In this document: piece after piece, positions 53,493 through 60,247 of the stretch | Position numbering within the stretch: position 1 is the stretch's first letter | Layout: each line of letters opens with the position of its first letter | Source of the DNA: Chloroflexota bacterium | GTDB taxonomy: Bacteria > Chloroflexota > UBA6077 > JACCZL01 | DNA length: 60,247 bases | Direction of reading: 5' to 3' | Assembly (NCBI GenBank): GCA_020850535.1 | Contig: JADZEM010000043.1 | Span: forward strand, 1 to 60,247 | Made by a program: the position numbers and the translations under genes | The notes under the pieces: generated by a model | Seen by the model: the letters and a program-made list of their open reading frames with translations, nothing else | Told to the model about the DNA's origin: nothing | The model's database searches: none

Positions 53493-54575
53493 GTGAGCGA
53501 CCCCGCGAAACACGGCTCATCCCCCCGTTGGCGTGTTGTTGCCACCGGCCCATGGGATCGCCCGGGCTGGTCGTCGGTCCTGGAAGCCGGCGGCTGCGAG
53601 GTGATCGTCGGGACGACCTTCGATCGGTCGCCCGGCCCGTGCTACACCGAGGATCAGCTCATCGACCTGCTCCACGACGCCGACGCCGCCCTGGTGTCCA
53701 GCCGCGACACGATCTCCGCGCGCGTGCTCCAGAGTCTGCCGCGCCTCAACCTCGTCGCCAAGGCCACCATCGGCGTCGAGAAGATCGACCGCGCGGCGGC
53801 CACCGAGCTGGGCATCCTGGTCGTCAACAGCCCGGCCCCTGAGAACTTCCTGGGCGTCGCCGAGGCGACCGTCGGCCTGATGATCTCGCTCGCCAAGCGG
53901 GTCAACGAGAACCAGCGCCGCGTCCGCGAGGGCAAGTGGAAAGCCCCGGGCAGCCTCGGATCGCTGTTGCTGGGCAAGACGGTCGGCATCATCGGGCTGG
54001 GGCGCGTTGGCATGAACGTGGCGAAGCGGCTGAGCGGTTTCGGGGTCCGGCTGATCGCCGCCGATCCGTACGTCGAGCCGGCGATGGCGTTCGCGGTCGG
54101 CGTGGAGCTGGTGCGGCTGGACGAGCTGGTGGGCGAGGCCGACTTCATCACCTGCCATGTCACGCTGACCCCGGAGACGCGCGGCATCATCAACGAGGAG
54201 CGGCTGCGGGCCATGCAGCCGCACACCTACCTCGTGAACACCTCGCGGGGCGAGGTCGTGGACGAGGCAGCCCTGGCGCGGGCGCTCGACGAGGGCTGGA
54301 TCGCTGGCGCGGCACTCGACGTGTTCGAGGATGAGCCGCTGGCGATGGACAACCCGCTGCGCCGGGTCAACCCCGACAGGATCATCCTGACGCCGCACTG
54401 TGTCGGCGGGAGCCTGGCGTCACAGGCCACCGGCACGCGCATGGCCAGCGAGAACATCCTCCGCGCGTTGCGCCGGGAGGTTCCCGACTTCGTCACCAAT
54501 CGGGCCGCTATCGAGCGCTGGCGTACACGGGTCGCCGCGCTCGCCGCGGATCGCGCTACGGTCCCATCGCGGTAG
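53493..54575 (+). CDS. D-2-hydroxyacid dehydrogenase (NAD-dependent)
   Basis: A 360-residue member of the D-isomer 2-hydroxyacid/phosphoglycerate dehydrogenase family. The Rossmann motif is VGIIGLGRVGMNVA, the substrate Arg is in VNTSRGEVVDE, the Glu in DVFEDEPLAMDNPL and the catalytic His in LTPHCVGGS. Rather than serine synthesis it probably reduces glyoxylate, hydroxypyruvate or another 2-oxo acid, since no ACT domain follows. The GTG at 53493 has GGAG eight bases upstream. A C-terminal 30-residue extension is rich in Arg/Ala. Confidence 0.9.
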   Translation: MSDPAKHGSSPRWRVVATGPWDRPGWSSVLEAGGCEVIVGTTFDRSPGPCYTEDQLIDLLHDADAALVSSRDTISARVLQSLPRLNLVAKATIGVEKIDRAAATELGILVVNSPAPENFLGVAEATVGLMISLAKRVNENQRRVREGKWKAPGSLGSLLLGKTVGIIGLGRVGMNVAKRLSGFGVRLIAADPYVEPAMAFAVGVELVRLDELVGEADFITCHVTLTPETRGIINEERLRAMQPHTYLVNTSRGEVVDEAALARALDEGWIAGAALDVFEDEPLAMDNPLRRVNPDRIILTPHCVGGSLASQATGTRMASENILRALRREVPDFVTNRAAIERWRTRVAALAADRATVPSR

Positions 54576-54702
54576 CCTGCCGGAGGAGGTCACGACCAGC
54601 GATCACGCGCCGACAGGTCCAGACTGCCCGTTCCGCCGTCACCCTGGGGCGATGGTTGCCCCGGCCCCCCATCGGTTCGTCCTTGAGGAGGAGAGGTTGT
54701 CC

Positions 54703-55743
54703 ATGCGAGTGTCCCGCGCGCGTTTCCTGTCCCTGGCTGGCTCTGCCCTTGCTGCCGCCGCTGTTGCCCCGTCGGTCCTGTCGAAGACCGCGTTCGCGGC
54801 CCCGGCCCTGGTCACGCTGCCCGCGCCCGAGAAGGCCAACCTGACGCTGGCCCACTCGACCTACGAGCCGACGCAGCTGGCGTACGCCGTGGCAAAGGAG
54901 GCCGGCTTCTTCACCAAGTACGGCTTGAACGTCGATCTGGTGTTTGCCGAGGGCGATGCCAAGACCGTGCAGGCGCTGGTGTCGAGCGGCTCCGACTTCG
55001 GCGCGATGGGCGTCGGCCCGGTCGTCTCGTCCCTGACCACCGACCTGCCGCTCATCTCGCTGACCATGACCGCCACCCGGCTGACCGACTCGATCGTCGT
55101 CGGCCCGGACATCAAGAGCGCTGCCGACCTCAAGGGCAAGTCGGTCGCCATCAGCGCCATCGGCGGCACGTCGCACGGCGCGGCGCTGATCGGCCTGCAG
55201 AACGCCGGCCTGACCGGCGATGACGTGATCCTTTCGGCGGTCGGCGGCCAGTCGGCCCGCATCGCGGCGCTGCGGGCTGGCTCGGTGCACGGCGCGGTCG
55301 TAGACTCGGTGCTGGACGACGAGATGAAGGCCCAGGGCCTCAACATCCTGTCTCACACGGCGGACAGCGCCCTGGAGTACGGGCGCAACGGGATGAACAC
55401 CCGCCGCGAGTTCTTCGAGGCGAACCCGAACACCTGTCTGGCGATGACGGCGGCCCTCCTCGAAGGCCAGAACCTGATCTTCTCCGACCCGGCGAAGGCC
55501 ACCGAGATCTTCATGGCGTGGGCGCGGCTCGACAACGCCGACAGCGCGTCGAGGCAGGTGACGGCGTTCACGACCTACGGCGCGCGCACCCTGCGCTCGA
55601 CCCCTGGCGCCTGGGAGCTGACCCGGACCGTGCTCTCCTCGGTCCAGCCCGAGCTGCTGGACGTGGACGTCTCCAAGGCGTACACCACGGTTCCGCTGGA
55701 CAAGCTCCAGGAGCTGGGGCTGAACGCCGAACTGGGCATCTAG
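54703..55743 (+). CDS. Orphan NMT1/THI5-like substrate-binding protein
   Basis: A 346-residue exported binding protein. The signal peptide (RARFLSLAGSALAAAAVAPS) has RxR rather than a twin Arg, so Sec export or weak Tat. The mature part has LTLAHSTYEPTQLAYAVAKE, FFTKYGLNVDLVFAEGDAKT and IKSAADLKGKSVAISAIGGT, the usual pattern for sulfonate, nitrate or pyrimidine-precursor binding. No permease or ATPase gene is near, so it must share a transporter, possibly the one at 30223-31921. Strong GAGGAGGAGAGG before the ATG. Confidence 0.9.
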   Translation: MRVSRARFLSLAGSALAAAAVAPSVLSKTAFAAPALVTLPAPEKANLTLAHSTYEPTQLAYAVAKEAGFFTKYGLNVDLVFAEGDAKTVQALVSSGSDFGAMGVGPVVSSLTTDLPLISLTMTATRLTDSIVVGPDIKSAADLKGKSVAISAIGGTSHGAALIGLQNAGLTGDDVILSAVGGQSARIAALRAGSVHGAVVDSVLDDEMKAQGLNILSHTADSALEYGRNGMNTRREFFEANPNTCLAMTAALLEGQNLIFSDPAKATEIFMAWARLDNADSASRQVTAFTTYGARTLRSTPGAWELTRTVLSSVQPELLDVDVSKAYTTVPLDKLQELGLNAELGI

Positions 55744-55829
55744 TGGCTCGGCAGGCGTGAATCGCAGGGTCGCTCGGTGCCCATCGTCAACCCGACAGCG
55801 GCGAGAAACGACCTCCCGTCCGTCATCCC

Positions 55830-56063
55830 AACCCCATTCGGCACGCTCAGGGCAAGCTACGCGAGGAACGAGCGGAGTGGAGGGATCTTCTCCTTCTGGA
55901 GCGTGAGGAAGATCCCTCGACTTCGTTCGCACGCTCACTCCGCTCGGGATGACGGTGACGGGAGCAGCCTCACGTCGCTCGGGATGACGGGGGAAGGTCA
56001 TCAGGCTTGCCCTGAGCGTGCCGAACGGGTCGCTTTGCTCGGGATGACGGGGGAAGCGTCGAG
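55830..56063. repeat. 'CGCTCGGGATGACGG' repeat cluster, second copy
   Basis: Non-coding. It shares ACCCCATTCGGC, GCTCAGGGCAAGCTACGC and GGAAGATCCCTCGACT with the block at 28391-28632. It carries four direct copies of GCTCGGGATGACGG, one preceded by an inverted GCTTGCCCTGAGCGTG. It occupies most of the 572-base gap between the binding protein and the Rieske gene. Confidence 0.75.
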
Positions 56064-56198
56064 TGACCCGACCCGGTCGTTCACGACTGACAGGCCACCA
56101 GTACCGTCACGAGGCTGCCGAGTGCGGTCGGCGCTCGCCAGCCTCGCCAGACGACGCACACGGAACGGCGGCGCGCCGTCCGAGGGCTCTGGGGGGAG

Positions 56199-56246
56199 CG
56201 ACCAGCCGGCAAGGCGACCAGCCGGCAAGGCGACCAGCCGGCAGGC
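56199..56246. repeat. 16-base tandem repeat, three copies
   Basis: CGACCAGCCGGCAAGG at 56199-56214 and 56215-56230, then a third copy with its last bases changed at 56231-56246. It lies 70 bases before the Rieske gene start, in the leader region, and could alter spacing between a promoter and the gene if copy number varies. Confidence 0.85.
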
Positions 56247-56315
56247 TGGCTCGTGCCTTTGCGCGGGCTGCTGGCTCTCCTCCTTCCATTTCTGCCAAAG
56301 GAGCTCCCCACACCT

Positions 56316-56681
56316 ATGGCTGAGGTATTTGCCGGTGTCGTCGCCGATTTCGACGACGGCGCACGCAAGATCGTGCCAGTCAACGGGCGCGAGGTCGTGG
56401 TGCTGCGGCACGACGACAGCTACTACGCCTACGCGAACTATTGCCTGCACAACGGTGGTCCCGTTGGCGAAGGCGTGCTGATCGGGCGCGTCGAGGCGAT
56501 CCTTGGTGAGAACCAGACCTCAGCCGGCGAGCGCTTCTCCACCGAGGAAACGCATCTGGTCTGCCCCTGGCACGGCTGGGAGTACAACCTCAAGACGGGC
56601 GCCTGCGCGGGCGATCCGAGCCGCAAGCTGCGTCGCTTCGAGACGGTTGAGCGGGAAGGAAACATCTATGTCGTCGCGTGA
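56316..56681 (+). CDS. Rieske [2Fe-2S] protein with long inter-motif insertion
   Basis: A 121-residue soluble Rieske ferredoxin-like protein. Ligands are Cys43 and His45 (YCLHNGGP) and Cys83 and His86 (VCPWHGWEY). The two motifs are 37 residues apart instead of about 16-17, owing to an inserted IGRVEAILGENQTSAGERFS. It should carry electrons to an oxygenase or other partner. ATG 56316 has AAGGAG upstream; the longer open frame contains a chance hydrophobic run. It overlaps the next gene by 14 bases. Confidence 0.9.
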   Translation: MAEVFAGVVADFDDGARKIVPVNGREVVVLRHDDSYYAYANYCLHNGGPVGEGVLIGRVEAILGENQTSAGERFSTEETHLVCPWHGWEYNLKTGACAGDPSRKLRRFETVEREGNIYVVA

Positions 56682-57003
56682 CTCCGGGTCCAGCGTCGCA
56701 ACGCCCGCGAAGCCGTCCGGTCCCGACGCCCTGGCCGCCGCCATTGATGCTGTCTACGCCGAAGTAGACCGTCGCCTCGCGGCCGGCTCGGTGGAGGACG
56801 TCGATCGGCAGGCCGTTCAGCGGCTCATGACGCTCGCCGTCAAGCTGTACGTGGCGCAGCGGCAGGCAGGCGCCGAGTACTCGCCGTTCGTCGGCGACAG
56901 CGCCACCGCCACCGACGTGACCGTCACCGCGATGGCGATGCTCGAAGCGGTCAATCTCGATGTGTTCGAGCTGAGCCTGTGGCGCGGCTGGGGCAAGGCG
57001 TAA
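56668..57003 (+). CDS. Small helical protein of unknown function in the Rieske cassette
   Basis: A 111-residue protein with no family I recognise. It has a disordered start and then mostly amphipathic helix (AAAIDAVYAEVDRRLAAG; AVQRLMTLAVKLYVAQRQAG), ending in LDVFELSLWRGWGKA. GGAAGGA lies before the ATG, inside the end of the Rieske gene, and the amidohydrolase starts 22 bases after its stop. The tight packing suggests that it is a subunit or assembly factor for its neighbours. No membrane span or signal peptide. Confidence 0.75.
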   Translation: MSSRDSGSSVATPAKPSGPDALAAAIDAVYAEVDRRLAAGSVEDVDRQAVQRLMTLAVKLYVAQRQAGAEYSPFVGDSATATDVTVTAMAMLEAVNLDVFELSLWRGWGKA

Positions 57004-57025
57004 CGAGTTTTCAGGAGTGCTCCGC

Positions 57026-58273
57026 ATGACCCTTACCTCCGACTCGGCCCAGTCCGACCTGGTCCGTACCATCGTCCAGGGTGACCGCGACGGCTTCGAC
57101 ACGCGGGCGCACCTCGATCATGCCCAGCAGCAGGCGAAAGAGCGCAACTACTCCAGGTTCCTGATCGTGGACGCCGACGCCCACCACTACGAGAACGACG
57201 CGATGGCCGACATCGCGAAGTACATCGAGGACGAGATCGTTCGGCACCGGGCTGGCGGCCGCGACAAGTACGGCAAGTCGCAGTCGCTGACCATCGAGTA
57301 CAACCAGAACCAGGCGGTGGCCGGCCGCATCGTGCGCTACCCCAAGCGCCGGCTGGAGAAGGGCGAGCCCGATGTCCCGCGCGACGTGACGATGATCCGT
57401 CGCCAGATGGAGAGCATCGGGATCAACTACCAGATCCAGTTCCCGACGCCGATGCTCCACCTCGGCATGCAGCCCGATCCGTACATCGAGACACAGCTCT
57501 CGTGGGCGTACACGCGGTGGCTCACCGAAGAGATCATGCCGCACGACGACCGTATCAAGACGCTGGTGTACCTCCCGTTCACCGATCCGGAGGCCAGCCT
57601 GCGGGCCGTCGAGTACTTCGGCGACAAGCCGGGCGTCGTCGGGTTCATGGTGACCGGCGCGCGCTACCGCCCGATCCACGAGAACGCCTACATGAAGGTG
57701 TACCGGGCCATCGAGGAGCGCGACCTGCCCATCGCGTTCCACGCCAGCGCCTACGCCAGCGAGCGCATGTTCGAAGGCATGAACAAGTTCCTCTCCGTCC
57801 ATGCGCTCGGGTTCTGCTTCTACAACATGGTCCACCTGACCAACTGCGTCATCAACGGGCTGCCGGAGCGCTTCCCGAAGCTCAAGTGGATCTGGATGGA
57901 GAGCGGCCTCGCCTGGATTCCGTTCATGATGCAGCGGCTCGACAACGAGTACATGATGCGGACCTCCGAAGCACCGCTCCTGAAGATGAAGCCGTCCGAG
58001 TACATGCGGCGGAACTTCTACTACACCACCCAGCCCATCGAAGACGGCGACCTGGACGCGCTCCAGCAGACGCTGAAGATGATTCGCGCCGAGACACAGC
58101 TGCTCTTCGCGTCGGACTATCCACACTGGGACTTCAATCTTCCCAGCACGATCTATGACCTGCCGTTCCTCTCGGAGAACGCCAAGCGGCGCATCCTCGG
58201 TGAGAACGCCCGTGAGCTGTTCAAGCTGGAGCGCCTGCCCCACCATGAGCCGGTCGGTCCGGGCGCGCCGTGA
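57026..58273 (+). CDS. Amidohydrolase-2 family protein (ACMSD-like)
   Basis: A 415-residue TIM-barrel protein of the amidohydrolase-2 group, which includes decarboxylases such as ACMSD and gamma-resorcylate decarboxylase. The metal motif is VDADAHHYE (Asp51, His53, Glu56 region), then LPIAFHASAYASE, WIWMESGLAWIP and the late FASDYPHWDF. The ATG at 57026 has CAGGAG eight bases upstream. It ends the Rieske cassette. A hydrolase or decarboxylase acting on an aromatic ring-fission product is plausible, but no ring dioxygenase is in the window. Confidence 0.88.
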   Translation: MTLTSDSAQSDLVRTIVQGDRDGFDTRAHLDHAQQQAKERNYSRFLIVDADAHHYENDAMADIAKYIEDEIVRHRAGGRDKYGKSQSLTIEYNQNQAVAGRIVRYPKRRLEKGEPDVPRDVTMIRRQMESIGINYQIQFPTPMLHLGMQPDPYIETQLSWAYTRWLTEEIMPHDDRIKTLVYLPFTDPEASLRAVEYFGDKPGVVGFMVTGARYRPIHENAYMKVYRAIEERDLPIAFHASAYASERMFEGMNKFLSVHALGFCFYNMVHLTNCVINGLPERFPKLKWIWMESGLAWIPFMMQRLDNEYMMRTSEAPLLKMKPSEYMRRNFYYTTQPIEDGDLDALQQTLKMIRAETQLLFASDYPHWDFNLPSTIYDLPFLSENAKRRILGENARELFKLERLPHHEPVGPGAP

Positions 58274-58543
58274 CCCCCGGGGCAGTGTCGTCAGACAGGC
58301 CGTCCGCGTCGCCGGGGGCGGCGCGGACGCCGAGCACACCCTGCGGGCCAACCGGACGGCGACGCTGAGCGCTGGCGCGGGGCCGACGACCTGGACTACG
58401 CCTGCACCTGTCATCTGCCGCAGCGGTAGCCGGCGGCCACGCGGGAGTGTCCACCCGAAAGCGCGGCCCCGCGGTCCAGACGGCTTCTCGGGGCCAAGCG
58501 AAGCACTGGTGGCGGCCGGGACGGCGTAGACGCTGCCCCGGCC
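58274..58543. other. Spacer between convergent genes
   Basis: 270 bases between the amidohydrolase and the convergent P-loop gene. I see no gene, no repeat of the families above and no clear terminator. Confidence 0.5.
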
Positions 58544-59101
58544 CTACGACTCCGCGATGGTAGCCCTGACGGGCAGCGCGTAGTGCTCTGCGATCTGCGC
58601 GGCAGCGTCAGCCGGCGACAGATTCGTCGTGTCGAGGGTCAGGAGCGGCTCGAACGGCAACCTGGCGAACGGGTCCTTGTTCTCGAACAGGCGCAGGATC
58701 ACGGCGGGATCGGTCGGCTTGCTCTCGCTGAGGCGCGACTCGCTCGCGATCCGCGTCAGCCAGACATCACGCCGGCAGGTCAGTTGCACGAACACCGTCA
58801 TGCAGCCACCGGCGGCAACGACGTCGGTGAGCGACTGGATGAAGGCGTGCTGAGCCGCCGAGCCGGTGTTGACATTGGTCACGACGAGATCGACGTTGGC
58901 GCGGACGGCCTCCTCCATCATCGTCAGCCGAAACTGGCGCACCAGTCGGGTGAAATCGGCGGTTCCATGCGGGAACAGCGTGCTCACCAGATTGACCGTC
59001 AGATGGTTGTGGAGCAGCCTGAACCCGGTCTGTGCGACGAGTTCCCGTGCCACCGTGAGCTTGCCAACGCCCGGTGGGCCATACACGTAGACGACACGCA
59101 C
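58544..59101 (-). CDS. P-loop kinase-like AAA protein
   Basis: A 185-residue nucleotide-binding protein resembling small-molecule or shikimate-type kinases. Walker A is GPPGVGKLT (8-16); a HNHLTVNLV segment follows, then VDLVVTNVNTG and the lid-like region CRRDVWLTRIASESRLSESK. It ends in LTLDTTNLSPADAAAQI. Substrate unknown; such proteins sometimes phosphorylate antibiotics or nucleosides. The 136-base gap to the SDR gene downstream on this reading contains no gene. Confidence 0.82.
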   Translation of the reverse strand: MRVVYVYGPPGVGKLTVARELVAQTGFRLLHNHLTVNLVSTLFPHGTADFTRLVRQFRLTMMEEAVRANVDLVVTNVNTGSAAQHAFIQSLTDVVAAGGCMTVFVQLTCRRDVWLTRIASESRLSESKPTDPAVILRLFENKDPFARLPFEPLLTLDTTNLSPADAAAQIAEHYALPVRATIAES

Positions 59102-59237
59102 CGACGCTCTCCGGATCGCTCAGATTCCCCGCACTCGCGATGGTAGCCAACGGGCCACCCTGCGAGCACATTGACGGACCCCGGCCGGCCCAGCCCGGCG
59201 ACCTCCTGGGCCAGCCCGATGGCCGCACGTTGCCCGT

Positions 59238-60035
59238 TCAGCCGGGCACGATCCCCCCATCCACCGTGAACGGCTGCCCGGTGATGTAGCCGCCGTCCGG
59301 CCCGGCCAGGAACGCGAACACCCCGGCCACATCCTCCGGCTGTTGCGGCCGGCCGAGCGGGATCGGGGCGATTCGCTTCGCCCAGGCCTCGCCCTTCTGC
59401 AAGCCCTCGATCTCCGCGATCTCGGAGTCGATCTGCGCCCACATGGCCGTATCCACCACACCCGGGCAGACGCAGTTGACGGTGATGTACGGGCCGAGCG
59501 CCACCGCCGCCGATTGTGTCATCGACAACACGGCCGCCTTGCTGGTGGCATACGGCGCGAACATCGGCCGGCCGCCCGGCTTGGCCGCGATCGACGCCGT
59601 GTTGATAATCCGACCGCGCAGGCCATCCGAGCCGGCCTCCTGGGTCATCATCTGGCGCGCGGCGGCCTGCATCACGAAGAACACGGCCTTCGCGTTCACG
59701 TCCATGATGAAGTCCCAGTGCTGTTCGGTTACGTCGAGAAACCGTTCGACGCGGACCACGCCGGCGTTGTTCGCCACCACGTCCAGCCGCCCGAACACCT
59801 GCACCACCCGGTCGATCATCCCCTGAATCTGCGAAAGCTGCCGCACGTCCACGCTCAGCGCAACCGCCTTCCGACCCAGCGCCTCGATCTCGCCGGCCGT
59901 GGACTGTGCGCCCTCGCCATTCAGGTCGGCGACGGCCACGTCAGCGCCTTCCCGCGCGAACCGCAGCGCAATCGCCCGGCCGATCCCGCGCGCGCCGCCC
60001 GTCACCAGCGCGATCTTCCCATCCAGCGTGCCCAT
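59238..60035 (-). CDS. Short-chain dehydrogenase/reductase
   Basis: A 265-residue classical SDR: VTGGARGIGRAIALRFA, VADLNGEG (NAD-type acidic residue), NNAG (VVANNAGVVRVE), Ser in IINTASIAAKPGG and Tyr-Lys in APYATSKAAVL. The C-terminus GQPFTVDGGIVPG is normal. GGGAGGA lies five bases before ATG 60035; the longer frame upstream has no domain. It is the nearest gene to the repeat element copy at the window end. Substrate not predictable. Confidence 0.9.
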   Translation of the reverse strand: MGTLDGKIALVTGGARGIGRAIALRFAREGADVAVADLNGEGAQSTAGEIEALGRKAVALSVDVRQLSQIQGMIDRVVQVFGRLDVVANNAGVVRVERFLDVTEQHWDFIMDVNAKAVFFVMQAAARQMMTQEAGSDGLRGRIINTASIAAKPGGRPMFAPYATSKAAVLSMTQSAAVALGPYITVNCVCPGVVDTAMWAQIDSEIAEIEGLQKGEAWAKRIAPIPLGRPQQPEDVAGVFAFLAGPDGGYITGQPFTVDGGIVPG

Positions 60036-60072
60036 ACGTCCTCCCAGAAGCCTCGGCTGCTGCCACATGGTA

Positions 60073-60247
60073 CAGGGCGATTGCATGTTCGTTGGTGTAC
60101 GCGAAGCATCATGGAACGGGCGGTCGGGGGTTGAAACCCCCGCCTACAGTCACGCCGTCGCTGCGCGACGGCCGTCGGGAACGGCCGGCACTGGTGCGAC
60201 TGGAGCGTCGCGCAGCGACTGCAGGATCGTAGGCGGGGCTTTCAAGC
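60073..60247. repeat. Palindromic repeat element, copy 3 (cut by the window end)
   Basis: The terminal repeat at 60073-60097 matches 194-218 in reverse complement with two differences. The core starts GTCGGGGGTTGAAACCCCC at 60123, contains GTCGCTGCGCGAC and GTCGCGCAGCGAC, and ends in the GGCGGGGCTTTCAAGC arm at the window edge. Same element as 2-218. Confidence 0.8.

Overview
The window is a GC-rich bacterial chromosome segment of about 60 kb with 50 supported intact protein genes, four broken genes or remnants, and several families of hairpin-forming repeats. I saw no rRNA, tRNA or CRISPR array. The mutS-mutL pair, tig-clpP-clpX, yceD-rpmF-fabG-accC-nusB-acpP-tatC, the abundance of thermostable-type house-keeping sequences, the many catabolic dehydrogenase/hydrolase genes and the 'TCATCCTGAGCG' type intergenic hairpins together suggest a Chloroflexota-like soil or aquatic heterotroph. 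That assignment is inference from gene content and style, not from a marker phylogeny.

Layout. 1-251: a palindromic repeat element with terminal inverted repeats. 252-3642 (minus): amidohydrolase, single-domain response regulator, amidase. 3833-9588 (plus): a haloacetate/fluoroacetate-dehalogenase-like hydrolase, then mutS and mutL; mutS carries an in-frame, repeat-derived palindromic insert. 9589-13615: promoter, trigger factor, ClpP, ClpX and an intrinsic terminator, a protein folding and quality-control operon. 13758-15510 (minus): two tandem degenerate TatC-like membrane proteins and a Lin0512-family protein. 15562-15902: a second copy of the repeat element, then a promoter with a hairpin at the predicted transcript start. 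15903-21227 (plus): DUF177, ribosomal protein L32, FabG, biotin carboxylase, NusB, acyl carrier protein and the canonical TatC. 21228-27284 (mostly minus): methyltransferase debris, a perfect 47-bp inverted repeat, Ldh2-type dehydrogenase, histidine kinase, phosphoglycerate mutase, a ThDP enzyme.

27461-27687 holds an unusual array of 18-nt units arranged as two inverted arms. 27810-33110 (plus): MaoC hydratase, SDR, a Rid-family protein and a complete NitT/TauT-type ABC importer whose binding protein has a Tat signal. 33720-37638: a large GAF/PAS sensor kinase with its NarL-type regulator. 37847-39763: a secreted subtilase. 39950-47030: a tightly packed catabolic operon (ACAD, APH-type kinase, ThDP E1 alpha and beta, Rid, M24 peptidase, ornithine cyclodeaminase family). 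47215-48507: a TetR fragment and an aldo/keto reductase broken by one amber codon. 48883-53168: a four-gene molybdenum hydroxylase operon (CoxG-like, Fe-S, FAD, Mo subunits) with a non-standard residue where the family's catalytic Glu is expected. 53493-58273: 2-hydroxyacid dehydrogenase, an orphan NMT1-like binding protein, and a Rieske / small protein / amidohydrolase cassette. 58544-60035 (minus): P-loop kinase-like protein and SDR. The window ends inside a third copy of the repeat element seen at its start.

How it fits together. The first third is core information processing, protein quality control and fatty-acid synthesis. The rest is accessory catabolism: CoA-ester chemistry (MaoC, ACAD, SDRs), 2-oxo- and hydroxyacid chemistry (E1 alpha/beta, Ldh2, D-2-hydroxyacid dehydrogenase), hydrolases for amides or halogenated acids, and two uptake binding proteins. 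Gene debris lies next to several of the hairpin repeats, which suggests that these repeats are places of recombination or insertion.
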